Assembly: GCA_965219485.1 (NCBI GenBank) | Contig: OZ244774.1 | Coordinates: forward strand, 1,674,001-1,738,000 | Length of the DNA stretch: 64,000 nt | Origin: UBA8337 sp937907245 | Lineage (GTDB): Bacteria; Pseudomonadota; Alphaproteobacteria; RS24 | Direction: 5' to 3' | Part shown: in pieces, positions 18,752 to 25,956 of the stretch | Layout: each line of letters begins with the position of its first letter | Position numbering within the stretch: position 1 is the stretch's first letter | Position numbers and translations under genes: made by a program | The notes under the pieces: model-generated | Databases searched by the model: none | Seen by the model: the letters and a program-made list of their open reading frames with translations, nothing else | Told to the model about the DNA's origin: nothing

Positions 18752-19819
18752 TTACGGCGTAACCTCAAGGCTGCGTGAATTGCCTTTCAGCGATATTCGC
18801 GTGCCATCTGACGCCGCCAAAACGCCCTCAGGTCTCACGCTATCGACGCCGCGCATAAATATTCGCCGTAGCAAACCGTTCTGCGGCACCGGCGCGTAAT
18901 GATAAAACACTAGCAATTGCGCGCCCGCTTCATTGGCCGCTTCGGCTGCCTCTATTGGGGTGGTGTGATAATCCAAAGTGTCGCTCAATAATTGAGCCAG
19001 ATTATCTTGTCCGTTCGCTCGCAGCCCTTTGGAGGTCGCCTTCACCAAATCATCTTGCAGCACTTCATGGATTAAAACATCGACCCCTTTGGCGGCGGCA
19101 ATCAGATTGCCATCTTTTGTCGTGTCCCCACTGATGAGGATGGAGCGTCCCTGATAGTCAAACCGATAGCCATAGGCGGGCTCAATCGGCGGGTGGTTGA
19201 CCGTGACGGCAGTGATTTTTAGCCCGTCCGCATTATAAATAACGCTATCACCCTTGATGGTTTTGGCCACCAACCCTGCGGTTTTACTGGGCACAATGGC
19301 CTCTGTGTGATGCGCCGTGCGATAGCCGTAATCGAGACCATAGGCGAGGTTGAACCCATCGACCACTTGCGCCACACCAGGCCCGCCATAGACATCGAGC
19401 TTTTGCGGCCGACCGCGCACCCAACTGGCGAGATGCATTTCGCCCAAAGCAGCAATATGGTCAGAATGGAAATGGGTTAGCAAAACGCCATCTAAGCGCC
19501 CCATCGGCAAACCCAATTGCGTTGCCATATCGGCCGAGCGCGCGCCCGTATCAACGAGGAAAAACCTATCGCCAGCCAACACCGCGACACACGATTGCGC
19601 AGCCCCTTGGCCCATGGGCGAGGCCGTGCCGCAAAACACGACATCGATGGCATCGCCACCTAAGTCAGTCGGCCCTTGCGACAGACGCGCGGCTATACCA
19701 CGCTCCACCAAACGGTCTTGCAGGCCTGGGCTATTGATCAACACAAGATAAAAGCCCAAGGCCAAGACAAAAAAACCGCCAAGGGTTGCGCCGCCAAAAC
19801 GTAAAACTTTAGATGTCAT
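18752..19819 (-). CDS. Membrane-anchored metallo-beta-lactamase fold hydrolase
   Basis: A 355-residue protein with an N-terminal transmembrane anchor (about residues 8-28) and a metallo-beta-lactamase domain. The metal motif THFHSDH is at 115-121 (His116, His118, Asp120, His121). Further ligands are likely in TVNHPPIEP, SGDTTKD and the late FYHYAP segment. The layout resembles RNase Z/arylsulfatase-type members, but the anchor implies a periplasm-facing enzyme and the substrate is unknown. I chose the ATG at 19819, with AAGAAGAGAG before it, because 23 codons further upstream the frame runs through the mdh terminator. It sits between mdh and sucC on the same strand. Confidence 0.88.
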   Translation of the reverse strand: MTSKVLRFGGATLGGFFVLALGFYLVLINSPGLQDRLVERGIAARLSQGPTDLGGDAIDVVFCGTASPMGQGAAQSCVAVLAGDRFFLVDTGARSADMATQLGLPMGRLDGVLLTHFHSDHIAALGEMHLASWVRGRPQKLDVYGGPGVAQVVDGFNLAYGLDYGYRTAHHTEAIVPSKTAGLVAKTIKGDSVIYNADGLKITAVTVNHPPIEPAYGYRFDYQGRSILISGDTTKDGNLIAAAKGVDVLIHEVLQDDLVKATSKGLRANGQDNLAQLLSDTLDYHTTPIEAAEAANEAGAQLLVFYHYAPVPQNGLLRRIFMRGVDSVRPEGVLAASDGTRISLKGNSRSLEVTP

Positions 19820-19870
19820 GATATTTGCTCTCTTCTTTTTAGGCCGACGCCTGCTTTCTTGAAGGTAAAT

Positions 19871-19896
19871 AAAAAAGGCGCGGCGCAAGCCGCGCC
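19871..19896 (-). terminator. Intrinsic terminator of mdh
   Basis: On the minus strand GGCGCGGC-TTGC-GCCGCGCC is followed by TTTTTTATTT. It lies 77 bp past the mdh stop and 52 bp before the downstream hydrolase start, so that gene needs its own promoter. Confidence 0.9.
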
Positions 19897-19943
19897 CTTA
19901 AAATTTAGGCTACTGAATGACGCCCTAAGCGTCAACATGAGGG

Positions 19944-19964
19944 GGCGAAGACTATTGCTTCGCC
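19944..19964. other. Hairpin just after mdh
   Basis: Arms GGCGAAG (19944-19950) and CTTCGCC (19958-19964) with a 7-base loop, about 10 bp past the mdh stop and before the true terminator. It has no U-tract and may protect the mdh 3' end. Confidence 0.5.
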
Positions 19965-19973
19965 GCTTAGTCC

Positions 19974-20936
19974 TTATTTCAGTTTTGGGTTGATCGCTTT
20001 ACAAGCAGTCAGCAGGCCTTGAACGGCTGCGATAGATTTTTTAAACATGGCGCGCTCTTTGGCATCCAGTTTAATTTCAACAACCTTCTCGACGCCCTTG
20101 GCGCCAATGACGACCGGGACGCCGACATAGATGTTTTTCTGACCATATTGACCGTTCAAATGCGCCGCACATGGCAGAACGCGCTTTTGGTCTTTCAGAT
20201 AAGCTTCGGCCATTTCAATGGCAGAGGCGGCGGGCGCATAAAATGCGGAACCGGTTTTCAAAAGACCCACAACTTCAGCTCCGCCATCGCGGGTGCGTTG
20301 CACAATCTCGTCGATTTTCTTCTGGGTTGTCCATTTCATTTTTACCAGATCCGGCAAAGGAATGCCCGCAACCGTGGAGTAACGAACTGACGGCACCATT
20401 GTATCGCCATGGCCACCCAAGACAAAGGCAGTGACGTCTTTAACCGAGACGTTAAATTCTTCGGCCAAGAAGGAACGGAAACGAGCCGCGTCGAGGACGC
20501 CAGCCATACCCACCACTTTATTTTTCGGCAGACCCGAGAACTTCTGCAACGCCCAAACCATGGCGTCGAGCGGGTTGGTGATGCAAATCACAAAAGCGTC
20601 TGGAGCATATTTTTTAATGCCCTCGCCCACTTGCTGCATCACTTTCAGGTTGATTTCGATAAGATCATCGCGGCTCATGCCTGGCTTGCGCGGCACACCA
20701 GCGGTTACGATAACCACATCCGAGCCTTTGATGGCTGAATAAGATTTGCTGCCTTTAAGGTCAGCATCAAAATGGCTCACCGGCGAGCTTTGCATCAGGT
20801 CAAGCGCTTTGCCTTTGGCAGTGCCCTCATTAATGTCAAAAATGACAATGTCGCCGAGTTCTTTAAGACCGGCCAAATGGGCCAAAGTGCCACCGATTTG
20901 TCCGCCGCCAATAAGGGCGATTTTGTTACGAGCCAT
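19974..20936 (-). CDS. mdh: Malate dehydrogenase
   Basis: NAD-dependent oxidation of malate to oxaloacetate in the TCA cycle. I chose the ATG at 20936 (MARNKIALIG, 320 residues) with AAGGA seven bases upstream, instead of an in-frame TTG two codons earlier. The NAD motif GGGQIG is at 10-15, the substrate arginines are in VPRKPGMSRDDL, and the catalytic His176 is in GGHGDTMVP. The protein belongs to the lactate-dehydrogenase-like MDH type common in Alphaproteobacteria. It has its own strong terminator. Confidence 0.97.
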   Translation of the reverse strand: MARNKIALIGGGQIGGTLAHLAGLKELGDIVIFDINEGTAKGKALDLMQSSPVSHFDADLKGSKSYSAIKGSDVVIVTAGVPRKPGMSRDDLIEINLKVMQQVGEGIKKYAPDAFVICITNPLDAMVWALQKFSGLPKNKVVGMAGVLDAARFRSFLAEEFNVSVKDVTAFVLGGHGDTMVPSVRYSTVAGIPLPDLVKMKWTTQKKIDEIVQRTRDGGAEVVGLLKTGSAFYAPAASAIEMAEAYLKDQKRVLPCAAHLNGQYGQKNIYVGVPVVIGAKGVEKVVEIKLDAKERAMFKKSIAAVQGLLTACKAINPKLK

Positions 20937-21020
20937 ATCCAATTCCTTTTCATAAAAATTCTGCCCTGAAGTAGCGCGTTTAAGGCTTCAGCGCAAGAGA
21001 GGGAGTAAGAGTTAGGCAGC

Positions 21021-22154
21021 TTAGCTGCCGAGGGGTTTAGGCGGCAAATGCGGCAAGGCGAGATAATCGCGGCTCTGCATCTCCATCAATCGCGAGACTG
21101 TGCGCTCAAACTCAAAGGCCTCATCGCCGCTCGGATAAAGCGTTTGCGGCTCGCCATCGGCGGAGGCCAGAAGTTTTACTTTGGCTTCATAGAGGGCATC
21201 AATGAGCGTTACAAAGCGCACCGCTTCATTTTTCTTTTGCGGCTCCAACTGGGGGATAGCATCAATGACCACAGTATGAAAATGGCTGGCTAGCGCCAAA
21301 TAATCGGGCGCGCCGCGAGATTCCACGCATAATTCAGCAAAACTTAGGCGCGCCACACCGCCCGCCGCTTGGCCTATGGGAAGCTCGCGCCCTTTTAAAT
21401 CAAGCCGCATAGGGGCCGCCACCACACCTTCGGTAAGGCTTGCAAATCTCTCGTCCAGCGCTTTACGAGCGCGCGGGCCGCACGGCGTAAACCAAACGGG
21501 CGCCGCTTGCAGTCTGGCCAACCGATAATCGGTTTCGGCACTCAGCTCGTGAATATCGAGACGCTGCTTCATCAAGTCGATAAACGGCATAAACCGCTGC
21601 CGGTGGAGACCGCCTTTATATAGATCGTCTGGATGGCGGTTAGAGGTGGAAATCACAACTATGCCCGCGTCGAGCAACAGCGAGAATAGACGCCCTAGAA
21701 TAGAGGCATCGGCGATGTCTTTAACTTGAAATTCGTCGAAGCAAAGCAGCGAGACTTCGCGCGCCAGCCTTTTGGCGACGGCAGGCATTGGGTCGCCAGC
21801 CTTGGGATGAGCTTGGCGATAGGCATGAATGCGCGCGTGGGTCTCTTGCATAAAAGCATGGAAGTGAACCCGCCGCTTTTTGGCGACAGGTGCCATGTCG
21901 ACGAACATATCCATCAACATAGATTTGCCGCGCCCAACTTCGCCAAATATATAAAGCCCGCGCGGGACATTGGCCTTTTTAATTCCGAGCCGAGCCAACC
22001 AGCCTTGGCTGGCCTGATTTTCAAGCTCCGCATAAACCCGGTCGAGCGCACGCGCGGCAAGAACCTGAGCCTCATCATGGTTCACATGGCCCTGTTGAAC
22101 CAAGCTTTGGTAACGCTGGCTTACCGGACCTTCTATCTGCCTATCGCTAGTCAT
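21021..22154 (-). CDS. zapE: ZapE/AFG1-family ATPase
   Basis: An AAA-like ATPase which in E. coli (ZapE) associates with FtsZ and division under low oxygen; the mitochondrial relative AFG1 helps turnover of respiratory subunits. The start ATG at 22154 (MTSDRQIEGP) gives 377 residues, a normal length; the 23 upstream codons look non-coding. Walker A GEVGRGKS is at 71-78 and Walker B LLCFDEFQ at about 136-143; SNRHPDDLY is the sensor region. A small GGCAGC-TTA-GCTGCC hairpin (21015-21029) overlaps the stop. It is near mdh, as in many alphaproteobacteria. Confidence 0.93.
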   Translation of the reverse strand: MTSDRQIEGPVSQRYQSLVQQGHVNHDEAQVLAARALDRVYAELENQASQGWLARLGIKKANVPRGLYIFGEVGRGKSMLMDMFVDMAPVAKKRRVHFHAFMQETHARIHAYRQAHPKAGDPMPAVAKRLAREVSLLCFDEFQVKDIADASILGRLFSLLLDAGIVVISTSNRHPDDLYKGGLHRQRFMPFIDLMKQRLDIHELSAETDYRLARLQAAPVWFTPCGPRARKALDERFASLTEGVVAAPMRLDLKGRELPIGQAAGGVARLSFAELCVESRGAPDYLALASHFHTVVIDAIPQLEPQKKNEAVRFVTLIDALYEAKVKLLASADGEPQTLYPSGDEAFEFERTVSRLMEMQSRDYLALPHLPPKPLGS

Positions 22155-22214
22155 AAAAGCGAGGGTTAAAGCCCCTAGGCTTATTTGGCAAGCGCAGAGA
22201 AAATTCTTGCCCGC

Positions 22215-22232
22215 TATTTCCAAATAGAAATA
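22215..22232. promoter_or_regulatory. Inverted repeat in the zapE/lipoprotein-operon divergent region
   Basis: Arms TATTTC and GAAATA with a 6-base spacer, 52 bp upstream of the first lipoprotein gene. This could be an operator for either gene. No convincing -35/-10 pair could be fixed nearby. Confidence 0.3.
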
Positions 22233-22283
22233 AGGCTGGTAACGTTATCTTGTAAAAAACTTTTTAAAGTAGAAGTTCAAATT

Positions 22284-23321
22284 ATGAAACCTTTAGGTCT
22301 TAACTTACCAAGATTTTCTATCGTCCTTGGCCTATGTGGCAGCTTATTGGCTGCGTGTGCAAGTCCCTCGGTAAAAACGACTATTTTAATGCCGGCTAAT
22401 CAAAGTGGTATGGTCAACGCGCAGCGCGTTGGCATCGCCCCTTTGAAAGGCGACTATAATGGCACGATGGGCGATCGCCTTCGCAGCTTCGTCGCGGCCA
22501 TTCAAGTTAATGATAAACCTTATTTTACTCTGGTCGACCTAGACCGAAAGACCCTGCTTAATGAACAACGCCTTGGCGACAGCGCCATGTTTTCGGCCGA
22601 GACGGCCGCAGAGTTGGGCAATCTCACAACAGCGGATACTCTATTGGGAGGATCTTTTGAGCCTAATTACGACCACACGAGAACACAAAAATCGGTTCAA
22701 TTCTGCTCGGTCTGGGGGGAAAATTTCGCATGTGAGAAATACGCAACTAAATTGGTCAATTGCCACGCCCAAAGCGCCTCGGCACAGCTGAACTTACGAG
22801 CCACCGATGTCGAAAGAGGCGTCGTCTCTTTCACGCAATCTTATGGCGCGACAACCCAACATTCATGGTGCGATAACCAAATCTTTAAAGCCGGACTTCA
22901 AGCCAAGAGTGACATGCAAAACAAAGTCATTGCTAGCGTTCTATCGCAAGTACGCCGAGACATTGCCCCATACCCCGTCACTTTCGACATTAAGTTTATG
23001 ACGCGCGACGCGAGCGGGTTTGGCGACCAGGCCGAGGTAAAAGAGGCCTTTGCATCTGGCCTAGAATTCGTCAAAAGCGAACGCATCCCGCGCAGTTGCG
23101 AGTTCTTCCGCAAGGCAGCGGGCATGTATGATCAGTCTCCCGCGATTTATCATAATGTCGGCGTATGTGCCGAAACCGAGGGGGATTTTGATCGCGCCCT
23201 GGCCTTCTATCAAAGGGCTGACCGCCTCACCGCATCGCCGAATAAAATTATCGGTACCGCGTTGAAACGCGTCCAAGACACAATTGCTGGCCGCTCGACT
23301 TTACAAAATCAGTTGCGTTAG
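22284..23321 (+). CDS. Predicted lipoprotein: CsgG/LpoB-like domain plus C-terminal TPR
   Basis: A 345-residue protein of unknown function. The start ATG at 22284 gives a clean lipoprotein signal ending LLAAC (Cys25); the +2 residue is Ala, so outer-membrane sorting is likely. Residues about 50-130 look like the CsgG/FlgO/LpoB fold: VGIAPLKGDY, a FTLVDLDRKTLLNEQRLG segment, and TAAELGNLTTADTLLGGSFE. The middle has several cysteines (CSVWGENFACEKY, VNCHAQ) that may form periplasmic disulfides. Residues about 270-330 look like one TPR pair (SCEFFRKAAGMYDQSPAIYHNVG). The next gene starts right after its stop. The CsgG resemblance is judged by eye. Confidence 0.75.
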   Translation: MKPLGLNLPRFSIVLGLCGSLLAACASPSVKTTILMPANQSGMVNAQRVGIAPLKGDYNGTMGDRLRSFVAAIQVNDKPYFTLVDLDRKTLLNEQRLGDSAMFSAETAAELGNLTTADTLLGGSFEPNYDHTRTQKSVQFCSVWGENFACEKYATKLVNCHAQSASAQLNLRATDVERGVVSFTQSYGATTQHSWCDNQIFKAGLQAKSDMQNKVIASVLSQVRRDIAPYPVTFDIKFMTRDASGFGDQAEVKEAFASGLEFVKSERIPRSCEFFRKAAGMYDQSPAIYHNVGVCAETEGDFDRALAFYQRADRLTASPNKIIGTALKRVQDTIAGRSTLQNQLR

Positions 23322-24212
23322 ATGCACAGCTTACCCCGAGTTATTTTTTCTGTCGTCGCTCTAGCGGTCACGGCCAGCTGCGCGGCGCTTCCCTTGCCTG
23401 GAGCTTTATCATCTGGCGCGAAGCCGGTACCCGCTCGCTGTGTTTGTGATACCTACTTTGAGCCTAGCCCCCGCCCCGCGTGGGTTAATGCCGGCGACAC
23501 GGTGACGAGCCAGACCTATCAAACCAGCGGGACGAGCCAATGCACAGGACTTCAAAACATAGATGTCAATAAGGCAGACCTCTCCGCTCGGAGCAAATTG
23601 GCGCGTATCCTGAACACACAGGTAAGCAGCCGTATAACAGATACGCGTACCTCTTATGGTGGCGGCGTTGGAGCCTCTAAGGCCTCCATCCAATCGTCTT
23701 TGGTATCGCAAGGCGTTTTAGAAAACAGCCGCATTACCGATCGTTGGGTCGATAGCACTTCGTGCCGCATTTATGCCCGCGTGCAAATCGCTACTCGTCA
23801 AATTGAAGCCAGTAAACAAAAAATTGCCAAAGCAGAAGCGGCGCGTTTGGGCAATCAAACCTATTATGTGAACACGCAAGATACGGATCCCGCCTATCGC
23901 GCCTTATTAGATAGCGCAGCCGGCCAAGTATTGTCTGAAGTCGGTATCCGCAAGATTGTGCCCTCACCCGCCCCTTCCGCGCATCAGATTAAATTCACTT
24001 TCCAAGTGACCCAACTCGATATGGGCACCGCCATGCGCGGCGAATTACGCACGCAAATTATCGCCCCCAATCAAACCCCTATTTGGCAACAGGTTACGCC
24101 AGCCAAAGGCGTCAGCTTCAGCCAAGCCAGCCAAGCCGCCCTCGCTGCCAAGGCTATTCGCTCGGCTATGCGCAGCCTCACCCCAATTTTACGAGAACGC
24201 CTTGAGAAATAA
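23322..24212 (+). CDS. Predicted lipoprotein with LPP20-like domain
   Basis: A 296-residue protein of unknown function, starting directly at the upstream stop codon. The N-terminal signal ends VTASC (Cys20), a less canonical lipobox. CVCDTYFEPSPRPAWVN is followed by a region (about 80-160) resembling the LPP20/FlgP lipoprotein family: ARSKLARIL, then alternating strands ending in CRIYARVQIATRQIE. A second domain (about 195-290) has KFTFQVTQLDMG and looks secreted. It shares the ARxKLAR motif and the C-x-W-V entry with the next gene, so the two are probably paralogues. It lies in a four-gene lipoprotein operon. Confidence 0.72.
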   Translation: MHSLPRVIFSVVALAVTASCAALPLPGALSSGAKPVPARCVCDTYFEPSPRPAWVNAGDTVTSQTYQTSGTSQCTGLQNIDVNKADLSARSKLARILNTQVSSRITDTRTSYGGGVGASKASIQSSLVSQGVLENSRITDRWVDSTSCRIYARVQIATRQIEASKQKIAKAEAARLGNQTYYVNTQDTDPAYRALLDSAAGQVLSEVGIRKIVPSPAPSAHQIKFTFQVTQLDMGTAMRGELRTQIIAPNQTPIWQQVTPAKGVSFSQASQAALAAKAIRSAMRSLTPILRERLEK

Positions 24213-24254
24213 GTAAACCGGACAGATTCACCACTAACTTATAGGAAACTGAAA

Positions 24255-24863
24255 ATGAAAATATCAAATAACCTTATCCTTCTCGCCGCTGCGACGGCAC
24301 TTATTGGTTGTGCCAAACCAGCGCCACCTGTTGTGGCCCAAGCGCCAGTGCCTATGTGCGCCTTTAACGATGGCCAAGGCCCCTATGACACACCTGCGCC
24401 TATGTGGGTTTGTAATGAAGCGTTCCCAGGCGTTAGTCTGGCGGCCGTTGGGTCTTTTCAAAATTCCAACATGGGATATGATTTCATGGTGGAGATGGCC
24501 ACGTCTCGAGCCCGCCAAAAGCTAGCGCGGACTATCTCGTCGAAAGCCACCAGCTCTATAAAAGATTATCGCGCGAGCACCGGCAGTCAGACCGCTGGAA
24601 ATGAAACTAGTATTTCTACGGCTGAAATTACCCAGAAAGTTTTGTCGCAAGCGGACCTTGTTGGCAGTCGTGTTTTAACCAAAACCCGGAACCCGAAAAC
24701 GGGCATGGCTTATGTCATCGTGGGGCTAACCCCTGACATTCTGGATGGCGTGTTGGCCGAGGCTGCAGAAGCGGCTTTTGCAGGAGAAGCAGCTGAATTT
24801 CAACGCTTCAAAGCGTCGCAAAGTTTTGACCAGTTGAAAGCCGACCTTGCGGACGAGCAGTAA
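24255..24863 (+). CDS. Predicted LPP20-family lipoprotein
   Basis: A 202-residue protein with a textbook lipobox LIGC (Cys19) and AGGAAACTGAAA before the ATG. The PMWVCNEAFPGVSLAAVGSF segment and ARQKLARTI are hallmarks of LPP20-like lipoproteins (H. pylori LPP20, Vibrio FlgP), which sit at the outer membrane. The C-terminal 40 residues are rich in Ala, Glu and Gln and look helical. Function is unknown; in some bacteria such proteins build rings around the flagellum, but no flagellar genes are nearby. One base separates it from the next gene. Confidence 0.75.
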   Translation: MKISNNLILLAAATALIGCAKPAPPVVAQAPVPMCAFNDGQGPYDTPAPMWVCNEAFPGVSLAAVGSFQNSNMGYDFMVEMATSRARQKLARTISSKATSSIKDYRASTGSQTAGNETSISTAEITQKVLSQADLVGSRVLTKTRNPKTGMAYVIVGLTPDILDGVLAEAAEAAFAGEAAEFQRFKASQSFDQLKADLADEQ

Positions 24864-24864
24864 T

Positions 24865-25062
24865 ATGCGTGGCTGGACCAAAACACCGGTTGTTATATCG
24901 CTGGTTGTAACCGCGGCTATGGGACTTGGCTTAACGGCATGTAGCTCAAAATACAGTCTGGCGGATTTAGCGGCCGCCAAACAAGAGATGGAAAAACAAA
25001 CAGGGGCCGCCGCTGCCAAGCGACAATCCGATGCGGCTTTTGAAAAACTCGACCAAGAGTAA
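24865..25062 (+). CDS. Small predicted lipoprotein
   Basis: A 65-residue protein starting at ATG 24865, one base after the previous stop. An in-frame TTG at 24847 inside the upstream gene is less likely. A signal peptide (VVISLVVTAAMGLGL) leads to lipobox LTAC (Cys26). The mature part, about 40 residues, is polar and probably one helix (LADLAAAKQEMEKQ). It is the last gene of the lipoprotein operon, followed by a strong hairpin. No family recognised. Confidence 0.65.
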   Translation: MRGWTKTPVVISLVVTAAMGLGLTACSSKYSLADLAAAKQEMEKQTGAAAAKRQSDAAFEKLDQE

Positions 25063-25083
25063 GTCGAAGCCCCACCCAAAAAG

Positions 25084-25109
25084 AGAGGCCACTGCATGCA
25101 GTGGCCTCT
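25084..25109. terminator. Bidirectional terminator of the lipoprotein operon and sdhB
   Basis: A near-perfect palindrome, AGAGGCCACTGCA followed by TGCAGTGGCCTCT, flanked by A-rich sequence on the left and TTCATTT on the right. It lies between convergent genes, 21 bp after the last lipoprotein gene and 52 bp before the sdhB end. Confidence 0.75.
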
Positions 25110-25112
25110 TTC

Positions 25113-25148
25113 ATTTCTACGGCCATTTCTGCGGCCATTTCTGCGGCG
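25113..25148. repeat. 12-bp tandem repeat, three copies
   Basis: ATTTCTACGGCC, ATTTCTGCGGCC and ATTTCTGCGGCG in the gap between the operon terminator and the sdhB stop. It is short and non-coding; no role is apparent. Confidence 0.8.
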
Positions 25149-25161
25149 GAAAAGCCCCGAG

Positions 25162-25941
25162 TTAAACGGTGCGTTCCACCATCATTTTTTTGATCTCGGT
25201 AATCGCCTTGGCCGGGGACAGACCTTTCGGGCAGGCTTTCGCGCAATTCATAATCGTGTGACAACGATAGACGCGGAACGGATCTTCTAAATCATCCAAA
25301 CGCTCGCCAGTTTTCTCATCCCGGCTGTCGGCCAACCAACGATAGGCTTGCAGCAGAACTGCTGGGCCGAGGTATTTGTCGGAGTTCCACCAATAACTTG
25401 GGCAAGAGGTCGAGCAGCAAGCACATAGGATGCACTCATAGAGACCGTCGAGTTGTTCACGGTCTTCTTTGCTTTGCTTCCATTCACCTTGCGGGGTCGG
25501 CGTATCGGTTTTGAGCCAAGGCTCAATCGATTCATATTGCGCGTATAAATTGCTGAGGTCGGGCACCAAATCTTTAATGACCGGCATATGCGGCAAAGGA
25601 TAGATCGCAATATCGCCCTTCACATCCTCCAGACCTTTGGTGCAGGCCAAAGTGTTTTGACCGTCGATGTTCATGGCGCAAGATCCACAAATGCCCTCGC
25701 GGCACGAGCGACGGAAAGTCAAAGTCGAATCGACTTCATTTTTCACCTTAATCAGCGCATCGAGCACCATCGGGCCGCAATCATCGGCATCGATCGTATA
25801 GGTATCGACCCGCGGATTGGCTTCATCGTCTGGATTCCAGCGATATATTTTCAACGTCCGTGGGTTCGCAATGGTTCCCTCGGCCGCGTGAACTACGCCC
25901 TTGTCGATTTTTGAATTTGCTGGCAGTGCAATCTCAACCAT
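25162..25941 (-). CDS. sdhB: Succinate dehydrogenase iron-sulfur subunit
   Basis: It carries electrons from SdhA to quinone in complex II. Its 259 residues are standard. The 2Fe-2S site is in CREGICGSC with a later Cys in NTLAC; the 4Fe-4S and 3Fe-4S ligands are in CILCACCSTSC and CHTIMNCAKACPKG. The last gene of sdhCDAB, 15 bp after sdhA. Confidence 0.98.
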   Translation of the reverse strand: MVEIALPANSKIDKGVVHAAEGTIANPRTLKIYRWNPDDEANPRVDTYTIDADDCGPMVLDALIKVKNEVDSTLTFRRSCREGICGSCAMNIDGQNTLACTKGLEDVKGDIAIYPLPHMPVIKDLVPDLSNLYAQYESIEPWLKTDTPTPQGEWKQSKEDREQLDGLYECILCACCSTSCPSYWWNSDKYLGPAVLLQAYRWLADSRDEKTGERLDDLEDPFRVYRCHTIMNCAKACPKGLSPAKAITEIKKMMVERTV

Positions 25942-25956
25942 AATCTTCGCGCTCCC

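Noticed and set aside
24213..25062. Assigning the lipoprotein operon to the flagellar H-ring (FlgO/FlgP/FlgT)
   Set aside because: LPP20 and FlgO-like resemblance alone is not enough. No flagellar gene is nearby and the first protein carries a TPR that FlgO lacks.
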